Source of the DNA: Symsagittifera roscoffensis
Lineage: Eukaryota > Xenacoelomorpha > Acoela > Convolutidae
Reading direction: 5' to 3'
Length of the DNA: 64,000 nucleotides
NCBI RefSeq assembly: GCF_963678635.1
Contig: NC_087071.1
Coordinates: 38,648,438-38,712,437 of the forward strand
In this document: in pieces, positions 1 through 12,200 of the stretch
How the letters are laid out: every line of letters starts with the position of its first letter
Position numbering within the stretch: the first letter of the stretch is position 1
The notes under the pieces: generated by a model
What the model saw: only the letters and a program-made list of their open reading frames with translations
Told to the model about the DNA's origin: nothing
Databases searched by the model: none
Made by a program: the position numbers and the translations under genes

Positions 1-132
1 ATTTATGTTTACTAAAACGTTAAAAATATATGAAAAAGGCTGATGGACTAATTCAATGTATATCACCGAGTTGTAGATATCAGCTGTTGGCATCTAAACG
101 GTTACTTTTATTTCCACTGTTTTAAAATTCAG

Positions 133-596
133 CAGGCTCAAAGAGTGTTGGAAAAAATGAAATTGGAAAAACGTAGAGTTACCTCAACAGACTTGGAAAT
201 CAATCATGAGATTTATTTGACTGTGAAAAAAACCTATACGGAAAATTCTGACTATACGGAAATTACTTTCGGGCTGCATGTTCTCTGTTTTTCTTTTCCA
301 GTGAAAACGAATTAAATTATGCCGTAGCTATTAAACTTAGACCATATGGAGGTCCTATTGGCATAGACGACTCTTCCTTGGACAAATATTTAAAAGATTC
401 AAAAATACTACGTCTGCATGCAATTTTACATGACGCTGCAGGTTTTGTTGACGAAGTTTACAACACAGGTCCCACTTACTGCTATATGTTACCCTGGAAG
501 TGTAACAGCAGTCTGATTGGTCATTTGAGCGGTATTACTTTCTGTTTATTCGTCAAACTAACCAGACCAGAACTCTATCAGTTATTAGAATGTTGA
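133..596 (+). pseudogene. Broken open segments of an unrecognised protein
   Basis: Two protein-like open stretches lie head to tail. The first (about 133-300) follows a possible acceptor AG at 131-132 and stays open for about 56 codons. The second runs in another frame from about 302, after TTTTCCAG at 294-301, to a stop at 594-596. The second reads like a folded domain, with segments such as LRLHAILHDAAGF and GPTYCYMLPW followed by a hydrophobic stretch. I do not recognise the family. The frame change could be a very short intron, a sequencing indel or real decay. No start codon or promoter is evident, so the 5' end probably lies left of the window. The next coding block begins at 590 in yet another frame. 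Confidence 0.45.
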
Positions 597-1308
597 GCGA
601 ACGACCAGTCGTCATTGATTTGGAAGGATTTCGCTATAAAAGAAGTACCTTTGTAGTTAAAGAAATAGCCATAACGACTTCTGAATATAGCGACTCTCTT
701 ATTTTTCTACCTCCAGTCCCTTTCAACTCACTACCCAAAGCTGAACAAAAAGCGTACAACTGGTTAACACAATACTTGCACGGAATTCACTGGGAAGGCG
801 GAGATTAATTATATTTAAACCTAAATCAGATTATTCAAAGTTTTGTTTTAGAAATCCTAACGCTGTATTTTACGCCAAAGGAAAAGAGAAGGCTGAACTC
901 CTTGCAAAGTACTTGGATCGAGAAGTTGTGAATCTTGATGAATTGGGTTGCCCGATTGAAAACTTACATTTAAAGAATTATCCATCTTGCAATAGACATT
1001 TACAACCTAATTATAACTCAAGGAATCACTGTTCCNNNNNNNNNNNNNNNNNNNNNNNNNNNNNNNNNNNNNNNNNNNNNNNNNNNNNNNNNNNNNNNNN
1101 NNNNNNNNNNNNNNNNNNNNNNNNNNNNNNNNNNNNNNNNNNNNNNNNNNNNNNNNNNNNNNNNNNNNNNNNNNNNNNNNNNNNNNNNNNNNNNNNNNNN
1201 NNNNNNNNNNNNNNNNNNNNNNNNNNNNNNNNNNNGCTTAGCTTATGGAATCGCAATAAATATTTGTGCTATCTGCGTTTTGTACTGCGTGAAATCGAAC
1301 AGTTATAG
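590..1308 (+). pseudogene. Frameshifted gene fragment, possible RNase H-fold exonuclease-like family
   Basis: ATG at 590 opens a frame to a stop at 806-808. From 808 a second frame continues the same kind of protein (FKPKSDYSKF, then GKEKAELLAKYLDREVVNL) up to the N gap, and it is still open after the gap to TAG 1306-1308. The frames meet in the T/A-rich stretch around 801-812, so one lost base would explain the break. VIDLEGF near the start resembles motif I of DEDD-type exonucleases, and the Cys/His-rich end (CNRH, NHC) resembles metal-binding tails. I recall similar uncharacterised proteins in arthropods and other invertebrates, but the assignment is tentative. It could be a transposon-borne gene. 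The gap hides about 67 codons if its true size is 200 bp. Confidence 0.45.
1036..1235. other. Assembly gap, 200 N
   Basis: A run of exactly 200 N, a conventional placeholder length, so the true size is unknown. It interrupts the broken gene at the left edge. Confidence 0.98.
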
Positions 1309-3252
1309 TCATAGATAAAATCGGAACTTCAGAGAATCAGAAAATGGGATAGATACAATCTTCGAGCAACTATCGAAGCGTGAGTTCGGCAAACTTTGCA
1401 ATATGCCAATGGCTGTCGCACTGCTGTGTACTGCAGGCAGTATTTGATCTAATAAAGGCAGTATTTGATCTAATGAATCACTCTAAAAATGGTTATCGTG
1501 TGATGCAAAAATATGTGTAAAACACACGAATTTTCGGTATAACGAATGATTTCACAGGATAACAAATAACCGTGTGCTGAAAAATCGTGTGATAAATCTA
1601 ATGTTGCAAAAACGCTACTTGATTCGTTATCATGGGTTTCCGACAAACTGAGTTATGAAAATTGAATCTCAAATGATATTAAGATTTTTAGTGCCATTTG
1701 AAGACTTAAAATACGTGAAACGATCTAGATTAGAATTCTGACTTTTTAAACTTACTCGTGTAAACTTATCACACAAATTAGTTTTTACTAACTTTAATGC
1801 ACTCACTATCATTATAATCATTTGCTGTTGCTTTAAGAAAAGTGTTTAAAAATTTCAGGTATCAGAAAAAAGGGGGAAAATTGTGCAAAACCTGCTTTAA
1901 TTAGTCGTTTTACATATGCAAAATTGAAACTCATTTATCCCAGCTCAATAAAATTCACTCGCCCAATTTTTGCAGTCAAAACAAAATGAATGCTTCCTTT
2001 GTTCATGGTGCCCATTTATTGATATAAAAATAGCCATTAAAACAAAAATACAGCAATTGGATGCTTTAAGAACAATTTTAAGCTAGTAAAACTATCATCA
2101 TTTTAGGGGTTGTGTGTTCATAAACACGGCGAGTTGAGTTTCTAATATTGCTTCAATTTTTTTATTCTAGTCCTTTTTTAAAACCAGGTTGTCTTGTATT
2201 GTGAAAACCATAAGTATGCTGAGTTTTTATGCTGTGGTGGCACTCTTCGGGCGTGCTGTTTGCTTGTTGAGTCATGTAAATGGTTTCTTACGGGCATGCA
2301 TTTTCATTTTGTATCAGGTTCACGATTAATCAGATGCTGGAAAAAAGTGTTTGTTTTGTTCTTGTTCCTTTTTAGCTGAAGATAATTCTAAGAATCACGT
2401 TGGTGCTTGTTTTATGTGCTACGGGGCTCTTTTTTGGCTTTGCATAATCGATGAGTCGCCTAAGTGGCTTCCTTCGGCCGTGTTTTGCCAATCGACTGCT
2501 TTCTCAAAACACTGAGAAACTTGTCTGTTCTATTCTGTTTTCACGGCGATTTTTTTGATGCATCCTAACGCTTTTTAGTTTTTACATTACCAAATGATGT
2601 CTGCTCATATACTTATAATCATGTGCCGACAAACAAAAAATTGTGTACCGTCTTCTGAATTGTCGGTGCAAGGAAGCACACATATTTGTAGCCATTTTCA
2701 AAATTTTTCGTGTTTATTTGCCCGATTTGTGTCGCATTTTTTACACGATTAATTGTCTACTTTTTACAAGAAAAGTTTAATTTTGTCTTGTAAAAAATAC
2801 ATTAGTAATTGTGATAATAGTACAAGGTTCCTTTTACACGATAAATTGCATAATTTTCACACGATTTGTTGAAAAGTTAGATGATTTATCATGTGAAAAT
2901 TTTTTTTCGTATGTTTAACTTGATTACTCGTGTGATTTTTACAGGACAAATTTCCGGTTTTTGTGTTAAACTACACGATTTTTTGTGTAAGTCATACGAC
3001 ACAAACTGTGCAAAGTTACGCGAAAAAATTATGTAATTGGCTGAAATATCGTGAACTTTTTGTACCGAGTGAATGTTAGCATACGACACGGTTTTAGAAG
3101 GAAATTGCGGCATATGATTTAATTGGTCTAACGAGTAAACTATGACTGTCTATAGCAGACTTGTTAAGCATAGCGCAACGTGGATGTCTGTTTTTCGTTA
3201 ATGTTTTTCTAGGAGACGCAGATGCGATTAACATTTCTGACGATGAGACTAG
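1309..3252. other. Non-coding interval with scattered CGTGTG/CACACG words
   Basis: No convincing coding region. A 21-bp tandem duplication (GGCAGTATTTGATCTAAT core) lies at 1436-1474. Words of the type CACACGATT or CGTGTGAT recur at about 1498, 1525, 1571, 1587, 1758, 2744, 2838, 2860, 2929 and 2973 on either strand. I see no other structure. Confidence 0.5.
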
Positions 3253-3454
3253 CATTACGAGGCCAAACTGTGCACTGGATAGGCGCACAATTTTGTGTCT
3301 ATATGATCCTGGATTCCATAGACAAGTCTGTAAACATGTTAAAATTTTGTCGGAACGATCAAAGTGAATGAGAGAACAAAAGAAGAACAAAGGGAGCGTC
3401 CTTGTTGCGGAATCCGCTTACAATGCACAAAATGCACAGTTTGGCCTCGTAATG
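3253..3454. mobile_element. Small inverted-repeat element (MITE-like), copy 1
   Basis: The 202-bp segment has perfect 22-bp terminal inverted repeats (3253-3274 and 3433-3454) beginning CATTACGAGGCCAAACTGTG. There is no coding capacity. Related copies lie at about 16,940-17,110 (reverse orientation) and 40,020-40,354, sharing the internal blocks 'ctggataggcgcaaa' and 'ttgcggaatccgc'. I see no clear target duplication. The family is unassigned. Confidence 0.65.
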
Positions 3455-3725
3455 AGTGCAGGTTTCCGAGAAATCTTGATTGGATTCTTTTTAGAGACAA
3501 TTTTCACTGAGTATTTGCGAAGACTGTTGGCGAATTGAATCTTCCTTCTTCGCTCTGCCTGTTAAATTCTATGAGAACGATGACCCGTGCAACCAGTTCT
3601 GAACCCGGTTTTCTCGAGGCTTGCACTGCAGTCAGCATTCGTGCGACGCTGGCAGGTTAAAGGCTATGGATTGCTTCTCTCAATCTTTGCCCTATGAAAG
3701 ATAGATTGTTTTTCCACATGTAAAT

Positions 3726-4260
3726 CTAGAATGGCTACAATTGGTCGGAAACATGAACACAATTGGTCGGAAACGTGAACACAATCGGTCGAAAATGGAG
3801 GAATTTGAAAACTAAATAACACCGATGCAGTAGACTTCAAACAAATAAATCAGCAGGATAACTAACATTTATTAATAACATTTGAATGTAAACAACTTAA
3901 TAAACAATAATAAAAAAAACATATTTTTAATATAAACAATTTACGCCATCAAATTTATGATATTGAAGCTTTATACGATTTTTTCTACTTTAAACACAAT
4001 ATCAAAATAGCACTTCGCGAACGAGTAAGATATATCGCTAAAGCGGTGCTTCAAGGTCGGGTTATCTTCGATCTCAAAAGTTTACTGCCTTTTGTAAAGA
4101 TCTCTAGGAATTCCGTGGATTACGCGCAACAAATAAGTGCTTGGTGATGCAGAAGTTCAAAAAATTTTGTGTTTTTTTGTTTGGAGAGTTTGGTGTTTTG
4201 TCACGCTCGCAAAAAATTATACGTTCTAACTTATCACTATATGCGTTGATAACATGAATT
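3726..4260 (+). repeat. Direct duplication, copy A
   Basis: Matches 5146-5705 in the same orientation through many shared blocks: 'aatggct-caattggtcggaa', 'ataacaccgatgcagta', 'catgatattgaagctt' or close variants, 'acacaatatc-aaatagcactt', and 'aagtgcttggtgat'. The copies are strongly diverged, with indels, and offset by about 1.42 kb. No open frame is shared, so this is an old duplication or two copies of an unrecognised element. Confidence 0.7.
3737..3796 (+). repeat. 22-bp tandem repeat, nearly 3 units
   Basis: ACAATTGGTCGGAAACATG begins at 3737, 3759 and 3781 (third unit diverged), a period of 22 bp. It lies inside duplication copy A; copy B at about 5,150 has a single unit, so the expansion came after the larger duplication. 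Confidence 0.75.
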
Positions 4261-5145
4261 CAATTTGTTTCCGATGCCAAAATGACTTGTGTCGTTCCCC
4301 ACTGCTTATCTCAACACTCTGTACGTTCACCTTTCTTAGAGGCTGATTGAGCCAATCTTAAAACTTCTTCTCCGAAACTTAAATTATTCTAACGAAGGGC
4401 ACATTCAGCCAGCGAAGCGATCTTCGCTTTCATTTTGTTTAAATATTATACTCAATTAAACTTTTTCAATCCAATTTTTTTTCACCGGACATCGTGAGTC
4501 CTCGTTCTGCTTCTGCTCTTCCGCAAGGCAGTGCCGATGAATGATTCCAGATTCATAACCAAATTTGGTTTTTTGACCTAAATTTACTATAGTTCGAGAC
4601 CAATGACAAGTGCATTGATGCAACTGTGTTTTAACATCGTTTGATAGCTGTTCGTTATTTGCTTTTGCAGTACATTTTACTGTTTTTGATTTTTTGACTA
4701 ACAATTTCTTAATGATGTGCGACTAGTGTGCAAGTTTGCTTTTCCAGTCTGCGTATAATAAGTTGTTTTGCTGAAACCAGCAGCAATTTTTTTTTAAATT
4801 GCTTTGTTATAATAAAGCTTATTTTTATGACAGAATTTTAAAACTCATCTGACCTCTTACTTTTGTCAATGGCTTGATGGTTTCTCTTGATAGTTTTCAA
4901 CAGAGATCTTTTGCCTATTCCGATCGTTAAACAGCTGTTTGGCTGTTACTTAACGGTTTGTTCTTGATGATATTGTATTATGATCATTCACATGGTAACA
5001 AAAAACTAAATGATAACGTTATTAACGCGGCAGAATGAAATATTTTAAGTGTTGCATATTTTAACGGAAAGTGTGGGAGCCAGTAACGAGGACAAAAAAT
5101 CGAATCGAAGTGTGTTGAATCTAATCTTCCTCATCTAAATCTGGA

Positions 5146-5705
5146 ATGGCTTCAATTGGTCGGAAAAGGAAACAGTCTTTTTGAAGAAAAGTCAGGATAA
5201 AATTGAACATTAAATAACACCGATGCAGTAAAATTAAAACAAATTAAACAGCAGGATTATTGACTTAAGTTATAAACATTTAAATATAAACAAGTTACGC
5301 TATCAAAATCATGATATTGAAGCTTTCTAAGATTTTTTCTACATTCAACACAATATCCAAATAGCACTTCACAAACGTGTAAGATACGTCACTACTGCGA
5401 TGCAATAAAGACTGGAATCCTAATTCTTGCTACCTTTTCTAAAAATCTTAGGGAGCTTGCTAGCAAAAGCACCAAATTCTTCACTATGAAGCCCGACAAC
5501 GCAGAGTGTTCTAATCTCCAGTCTGTTGGGCTGGTGAAGCAATTCATTATTCATGTAACAAGGGTTCCGTGAATTACGCTTACAAAATAAGTGCTTGGTG
5601 ATTCTGATGTACAGAACTCTTCTTATTTGTCGGGATAGTTTGATATTTTGTCACGCTGGCAATAACTGATACGTTTTAACTTATCACTATATGCGTTGAT
5701 AACAT
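5146..5705 (+). repeat. Direct duplication, copy B
   Basis: Partner of 3726-4260. The region between the copies (4261-5145) and around them holds no convincing gene; short open stretches there look random. Confidence 0.7.
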
Positions 5706-6235
5706 CCTTACCTCTTGTTTTCCAGAGCCTATCGAAGTTATTAGACCTATATATCTATTGAATCACTTTTTAATCTCGGCGTGCCAACTGATTTTGTTTT
5801 TTAACCCTTAATGACGCTTCACAATATTTGTTGAACGGTTTTTAGGGGGTTGAAGCCTTAAATTTTACAGTTCGGGTCTGGCATATAATACCTAAATTGT
5901 TGGCAAATGGACTCGGCTATTTCTTGTATGACCTGATATATGAAAGAAAATTTTGAGCATGTATGAAGGAAAAATTTGAGTTTTTTCAAAAATTTGAAAA
6001 AATTTGAGAGTTGTCCTGATTTGTTGATGTTATTCTGATGGTTCAGTTCTAAGAGTCTGAAGAAAAGTGATTGACAGATATGGAGAATAATTTCTAAGTT
6101 CAAAACAGAATTTAGGAAATTATTTTCGATGAAAAAGTTAAAAACACAAATTTTTGAATTTTGAAAATTATACATTATGTATGAAAAAAAGAGCAAGTAT
6201 TGTGTCAAAATGAAGGGTCGGAATATGTAAGGGGG

Positions 6236-9200
6236 TTGCACCTTGTTTGATTATTTTTAAACGGCTTGGTGATTTATCGAAGTAAACTTACTTTGTTTTT
6301 GAATAAATTTTTGTTTTTGGGCAGAAATTTCTTTAGAAGTTACAGATGCTGACCAAATTCTTGTTTATCTTCGAAACTATTTTTTACAGACTATAGGGGG
6401 ATAGTTTTTTCTTTTCTTTTGTTTTTCGATTGCAATTACTGACTTTTTGGTTGTTTTTTTTTTAAATTTATTTGAAGAGCTCGTTCATTTGAGTTCTTTA
6501 GTTGTCGGCTCTATTTGTGACATTTTTTGCTTTCACAAAAGGAGTTTTAAGAAAGTTTCACAATGTTTTTTTTGCGCAATGCTTTTTTTGATGTAAAAAG
6601 TATCAAAACGTTCAAACAGTTCAACCGTTTTAACAGAAACTAACGTCCTAAGCTCAAAGTAGAAGATGTTTTCACCAAGTGCTAATTTTGTAAATTATAA
6701 ACCGTTTCAAAAAACCAACATGGCTAAATTGGGATTTTTCACGGTCGATTTATTCTATGAAATATCAATTAAGAAATAAAAGATGCACCATTGTTTTACG
6801 GGTTTTCAGCGCAAAAACTTACTGTTAGTTATTTTGTTAATTGCGATTAGTTGGTTATATTTTCTTCTACTTTTTTGGCTCTATACTTGGTAAGGTTGGA
6901 GGATTATGTTACCATTTGGCTGTAAATTCTCTTTTTTATATATAAACTATCAATATTTTTTTCAAAATAGTTTTAAAAGAAACCAATCGAAAGATCACTT
7001 GAAAACCCAACTCGATAGGAAGCTAACCGGCCTTTTTTTGATCTCCCAAGATATAATTTTTTGTTGTTATGAGTTTTGTATACCATACGCAATACCGTTC
7101 ATTTCTTGAAAACAAATTGATCAATATGATTAAAATTATCGGTAAAAAATCTGATTCCATTCTTCAGCATTGAAAAATGACTTCTATGGTGTCTTTCACG
7201 AGTTTCAAATTCTTAAAAAAAGTAAGAATATTTATTTTATATACTTTGCTTGGGGTTTATTGTGATAAATATCTTGTTTGTCAAAAACTACTGTATCTTC
7301 TGCAGATGTTAATTCTTTCACTAGACAAAAAACTAGGAATTTCAAAAAATGTGTTTTGTTTTAATTGATACAAATACAAAAAAGCAATGGAGTCAAAAAA
7401 AGTTAAAGAATTTCACCGAACAGTTCTATTTTTAATGATTTTTTTTAGATTTTAAACTGAACTGGATAATAGGTCCTAAACTTTTGATTCAGCTTGATTT
7501 TTTAAATTGGCTGGCTAATCGATTTTTTTTAAATTGAATTTTTCAAGTGCAATTACTCAATAAATTGTTAGAAAAATCGGTAGCCTCTGGTTTTTCAGTT
7601 TCATTCTGAAAGATATATTTTAGTAATTTTTTTTTGAAATCTGTGGTTATTTCTCTCTGCGCTTGCTGAAGCAGTTGTTTTAGGCTATGTTGTCATCATC
7701 TTCTTCTTTGAAGCTAATTTAACTGATTTGTTTCAAGGATTTGAATTAATAATTGTTCTGACTTTACTCAAAACTACTTATCTGAGATGCATTTTCGATT
7801 CGATAATTTTTCAGTCAGGGTCAAACAAAACGACTCTCCGTGTTTGTGGCTAATAATTCCTTGATTTTTTGGTTTTTTTGTCTGTTGAGTAAGTCAGAAA
7901 AATTGTGTTTTATTTCAATGCAACTCAAATCAAAAAAGAGCTTCTAAGTTGGTACAAAAAATAGAACAAAGTTATCAAACTGCACAGAGCTCAACAATTC
8001 AGGATAAGAAAAAATTAAAGATAAAAAATTTAACAATATGCTAAGAATTTATTTTGAATTTTAATAATAGAGATTTAAATTGAACAATTGCTAGTGTTTC
8101 AACATTTGTTAACGTAGAGAGTCAAATCAAAATATACAAAAAAAACATATGCGTAGAACTAATTTAGAAAAAACTTAGAAAAATTAAGTTCAATTTTTCT
8201 TCATTTTAAAGTAATTCAATTGTGAACTTCAAATTTAATTGAAGGAGTGGTGCTGAGTTCTCTTTTCAGCCGATAACTATTCAATTTTTAGATATGTGAT
8301 TAAATCACAAAATTTTAGGAAAACAGGTAACCGCTGGTGAAAGGTAATTCGTGAGTTCGTCTATTGGTTTGGGTCTGATGTAACTTACTACTACATCAAT
8401 GAGGTACAACTTCGAATTGATATTTTACCTTACTGTGTCAATCATAACAATTCTCCGGGTGTGTGGTTTTAAAACTTCGAGTTAGTGTTGTCGTTGAGAG
8501 ATGTGAAAAAGAGGCATGAAAATTGAACAGAACGTAACTAAAAAATGTCCAACTGTTTTGATATTAAACAAAAATTGTTTTGAAAAATCTGGAAAAAATG
8601 AAACGCTTTTTTATAAAATTGAACCTTATATATGATGAATGAAATGACGACAAAACGTTGTGGCATGATATCACTAGCGTTGACACATGAAAATGAAGGG
8701 TTTCAAAGCTAGTTTAAAATTGCTGCAAACCTTATTCTGTCAAAAAAGGCACTCTATTATTTTGATTCTTTTCGTTGAGTGGGTCAAAAAAAGTCGTATT
8801 TTGGAGGCAATATTTGTTGAAGTTTAGGTCAAAGCTTCTCATTCAGAAAATATTGAAAGACATCAAAAATTATTTCTAAGTTCATACAAAAAATACAAAA
8901 GTATCAAACGGAACAAAGCTTGAAAGTTAAGGATAAGAAAAGGTTATGATTGAAAATTTGAACAAATTAAAAGCATATGTTAAAAGTGAAACTAATATAA
9001 AAAGTTAAAGGTTTCAAAGCTGGTTTAAAAAAATACTGATATATGAAGTCTAAGATGTCATGAAGTTGTCTATTTTTACTTACAACTACATAATTGAGAT
9101 AGAATTTCAGATTGATACTTTATCTTTCTTTTTCAAACAAACGGTTCTCCTTGTTTTTGGTTTGAATCATCGAGCTAGTGTTGTCGTGAAAATCAAATTG

Positions 9201-12200
9201 ACTAAAAGATATTAAAAAAAGCTTAAAAATGTGAACAAAATTTTATCTAAAACGTCCACTTGAACTGAATCAAAAAAGTTTTGGTTCTGAAAAATTTGAA
9301 AAAACAAAACACTAATTTTAACAAATTGAAATTCAAATATTATGTTTGGAAGGGTGAAAAAACGTTGTAGCATGGTATCATTTGGGTAAAAGATTGAAGC
9401 TGTTAGAGGTGTTGCAACCGTGTTTAAGTTTTTTCAATCAGCCTCGCAAATTGTCTAAGTTAACTTCCTTTGTTTTTGAAGAAAAAAAAACATTAACTTT
9501 ATGTTACAATTGAAAGGTTGCCAATGATTTCTTTCAAAGCTTCGCAGCGAATTTTTCTAAATTTTTTTCAGAAATGTAGGGATGATAATTTCAACATCAG
9601 TTTTTTAGCAATACTGCATTTATAGAATTTTTTGATAATTTCTTTCAGTTTTTCATAGTGGGTTTTTGATCTGAAATTCCTTTTATTTCTTTAAATTTTC
9701 TAGCTTTCACATAGAAGTGTTCAAAAAAACAAAACTGTGTTCTTTCGAGGAGTGCGTTTTTGCGTAAACTCTAAATTTGAAAAAAAAAACACAGAGAAAT
9801 ATAATGAAACCAAAAATTTGTGGTTTTGTTAGCGTTTGTTTATGTTTACATTTTTGTTTGTCAAAATTAGTGTTTATTTTGCAAAACTGTTTGAATTTTT
9901 TAACATGAAAAGAAAAGACTCAGTAGATATCAAATTTAATGTTTGTAAAAGTGTCGGTACAAAAAAATAATAGTTTCACGTCAAGTTAAAAATTGCTCCT
10001 GTCTTGTTCTTCGATTGCTCCTTTCTTGTTCTTCGATATGCGCTTTTGCGTAAATGGCAATTTTGAAAAATCAATATTAAAAAAACTATGTTGAAAATCA
10101 CAGTTTATATTCTTGTCCGTGCTAAGTTTTTTAATTTTTTTTTGTCAAGATAGTGAATATTTTGCAAATTGCTTTAAATTTTTCAACTCGAATAAAGAAC
10201 GTTAAAGAGTTACCAGATTTGAATTTTGTAAAAGTTTCGATACAAAATAATTTCATGGTTTCAAGGCTGGTAGAAAAAAATGCTACTGATATCAAATCTA
10301 AGTTGCCATGAGTTGGTCTATAGACTGGTCTAATTTTCTAATTTTCAATACAACTAAATAATTGAGGTGCAATTTCAGATTGATACTTTATCCTTCTGTT
10401 TCAAACAAAAGGTTCTCCGTGCTTTTGCTTTTGAAACATCGAGCTAGTGTTGTCGTGAGAATCAAACTGATTGAGATATATGAAAAACAGACCTAAAAAA
10501 GTGAACAAAATTCTTTTTAAATGTCCACTTGGACTGAATCAAAAGGGTTTTTGTTTTGAAAAATTTGAATTAATGAAACGGTTAGTTTCATAAAATGAAA
10601 CTTAAATGTTATGTTTGGAAGTGTGAAAAAACGTTGTAACGTGGTATCATTGGCCTAATGATTGAGGTTGTTAGCGGTGTTGCAACCGTGCTTGATCAAT
10701 TTCAAACAGCTTCGAAATTTGTCAAAGTTCACTTCCTTTGTTCTCGGAAAAAACACTGTTTTTGGGACAATTTTTGCTTATAATTTAAATGTTGCGAATT
10801 TTGCGGCTAATTTCTTCAGGAATAAGGTATGATAAATTCATCCTCAGTTTTTTTTTCAAAACTGCGCATATATAATTTTTTGTTGGTTTCTTTCATTTTT
10901 CCGTTGTCGGTTTTTGATCTGAAATTCTTTTTAACTTTCGTTAAATTTTTGGCATTCGCAGAAGACGTATTCGAAAAAAAACAAAACTGTGTTGTTTTGA
11001 GGAGTGCGTTTTTGCATGAGCTGCGAAATTTAAAAATATAATAGAATTTTAATGAAACCAAAAACCTGCGGTTTCAATAGCGCTAATTTTGTTTAAATTT
11101 CGTTTTATCAAAACAAGTGTTTTTTTTTCTAAACTGGTTTCAAATTTTCAACACGAAACGAAAGGACTAAGAGATACCAATTTTGAATTACGTGAAAGTG
11201 TTAAAACGAAGAAAACTAACTGTTTCAAAACTAATAAAAAGTTGCTCCTGGTATGAAATCTGAGTTTCTATGACTTGGTCTATTTGTTGGTCTAATTTTC
11301 CTTATAATTACATAATTGAGATGTATTTCAGATTGATGATTTTATCTCTCTGTTTCAAACAAATGCTTCTCCCTATTTTTAGTTTTGAAATTTTTAGCTA
11401 GTGTTCCCGAAAAAATCAAAATGAAAGAGAGATAGGAAAACAGGCTTCAAATTTTGAAAGAGAGATAGGAAAACAGGCTTCAAATTTTGAGTCAAAAAAT
11501 TTTTTGGTAAACAAAATTTTGAAAATATGAAACTTTTAGTTTAAAAAACTGGCAAAACGTTGTGGCATGTATCATTAGCGTAAAAGATTGAAATTGGTAG
11601 CGGTGATGCAACAGTGTTTGGTTAAATTTCAACAGCTTCTAATTTTGTCACAGTTAGTTTCGCTTTGAAGTTTTTTTCCAGTACTACTGGGATGATAATT
11701 TTATTTTCAGTTTTTTCTTTACTGCAAGTATAGAAATTATTGATAGTTTTTACATCTTTCTTCATTTTGATGTGACATTCCTTTCACTTGTTTGAATTTT
11801 GACTTTCATAGAAAAAGTATTAGAAAAAAAAACGAAACTTTGTTATTCTTCGATGTGCGTTTTTGCAAAAACTGCGATTTTATCATTAAAAAACAAAAAT
11901 AAAAAAATTATTATTAGATAATCATAATCAAGTTGTTAGCAGTGTCGCAACCGTGTTTGATTAATTTCAAACAGTTTGGTAGTTTGTCAAAGTTCACTTT
12001 CTTTGTTCTTGAAAAAGAAAACATTGATTTTGGGACAACTTTTCATACAATTTAAAGGTTGCGAGTGATTTCTCCATAACTTCGCAAGTAGTTTTTCCAG
12101 GACTATAGAGATGATAGTTTCATCCTCAGGCTTTTCAATACTGCACTTATAGATTGTTTTGGTAATTTCTTTGATTTTTCCGTAAGGGTTTTCTCATCTG

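Noticed and set aside
5858-6241. 127-codon minus frame
   Set aside because: Composition (Phe, Asn, Lys, Ile, Leu) is what AT-rich DNA gives by chance, and it runs into the degenerate repeat field.
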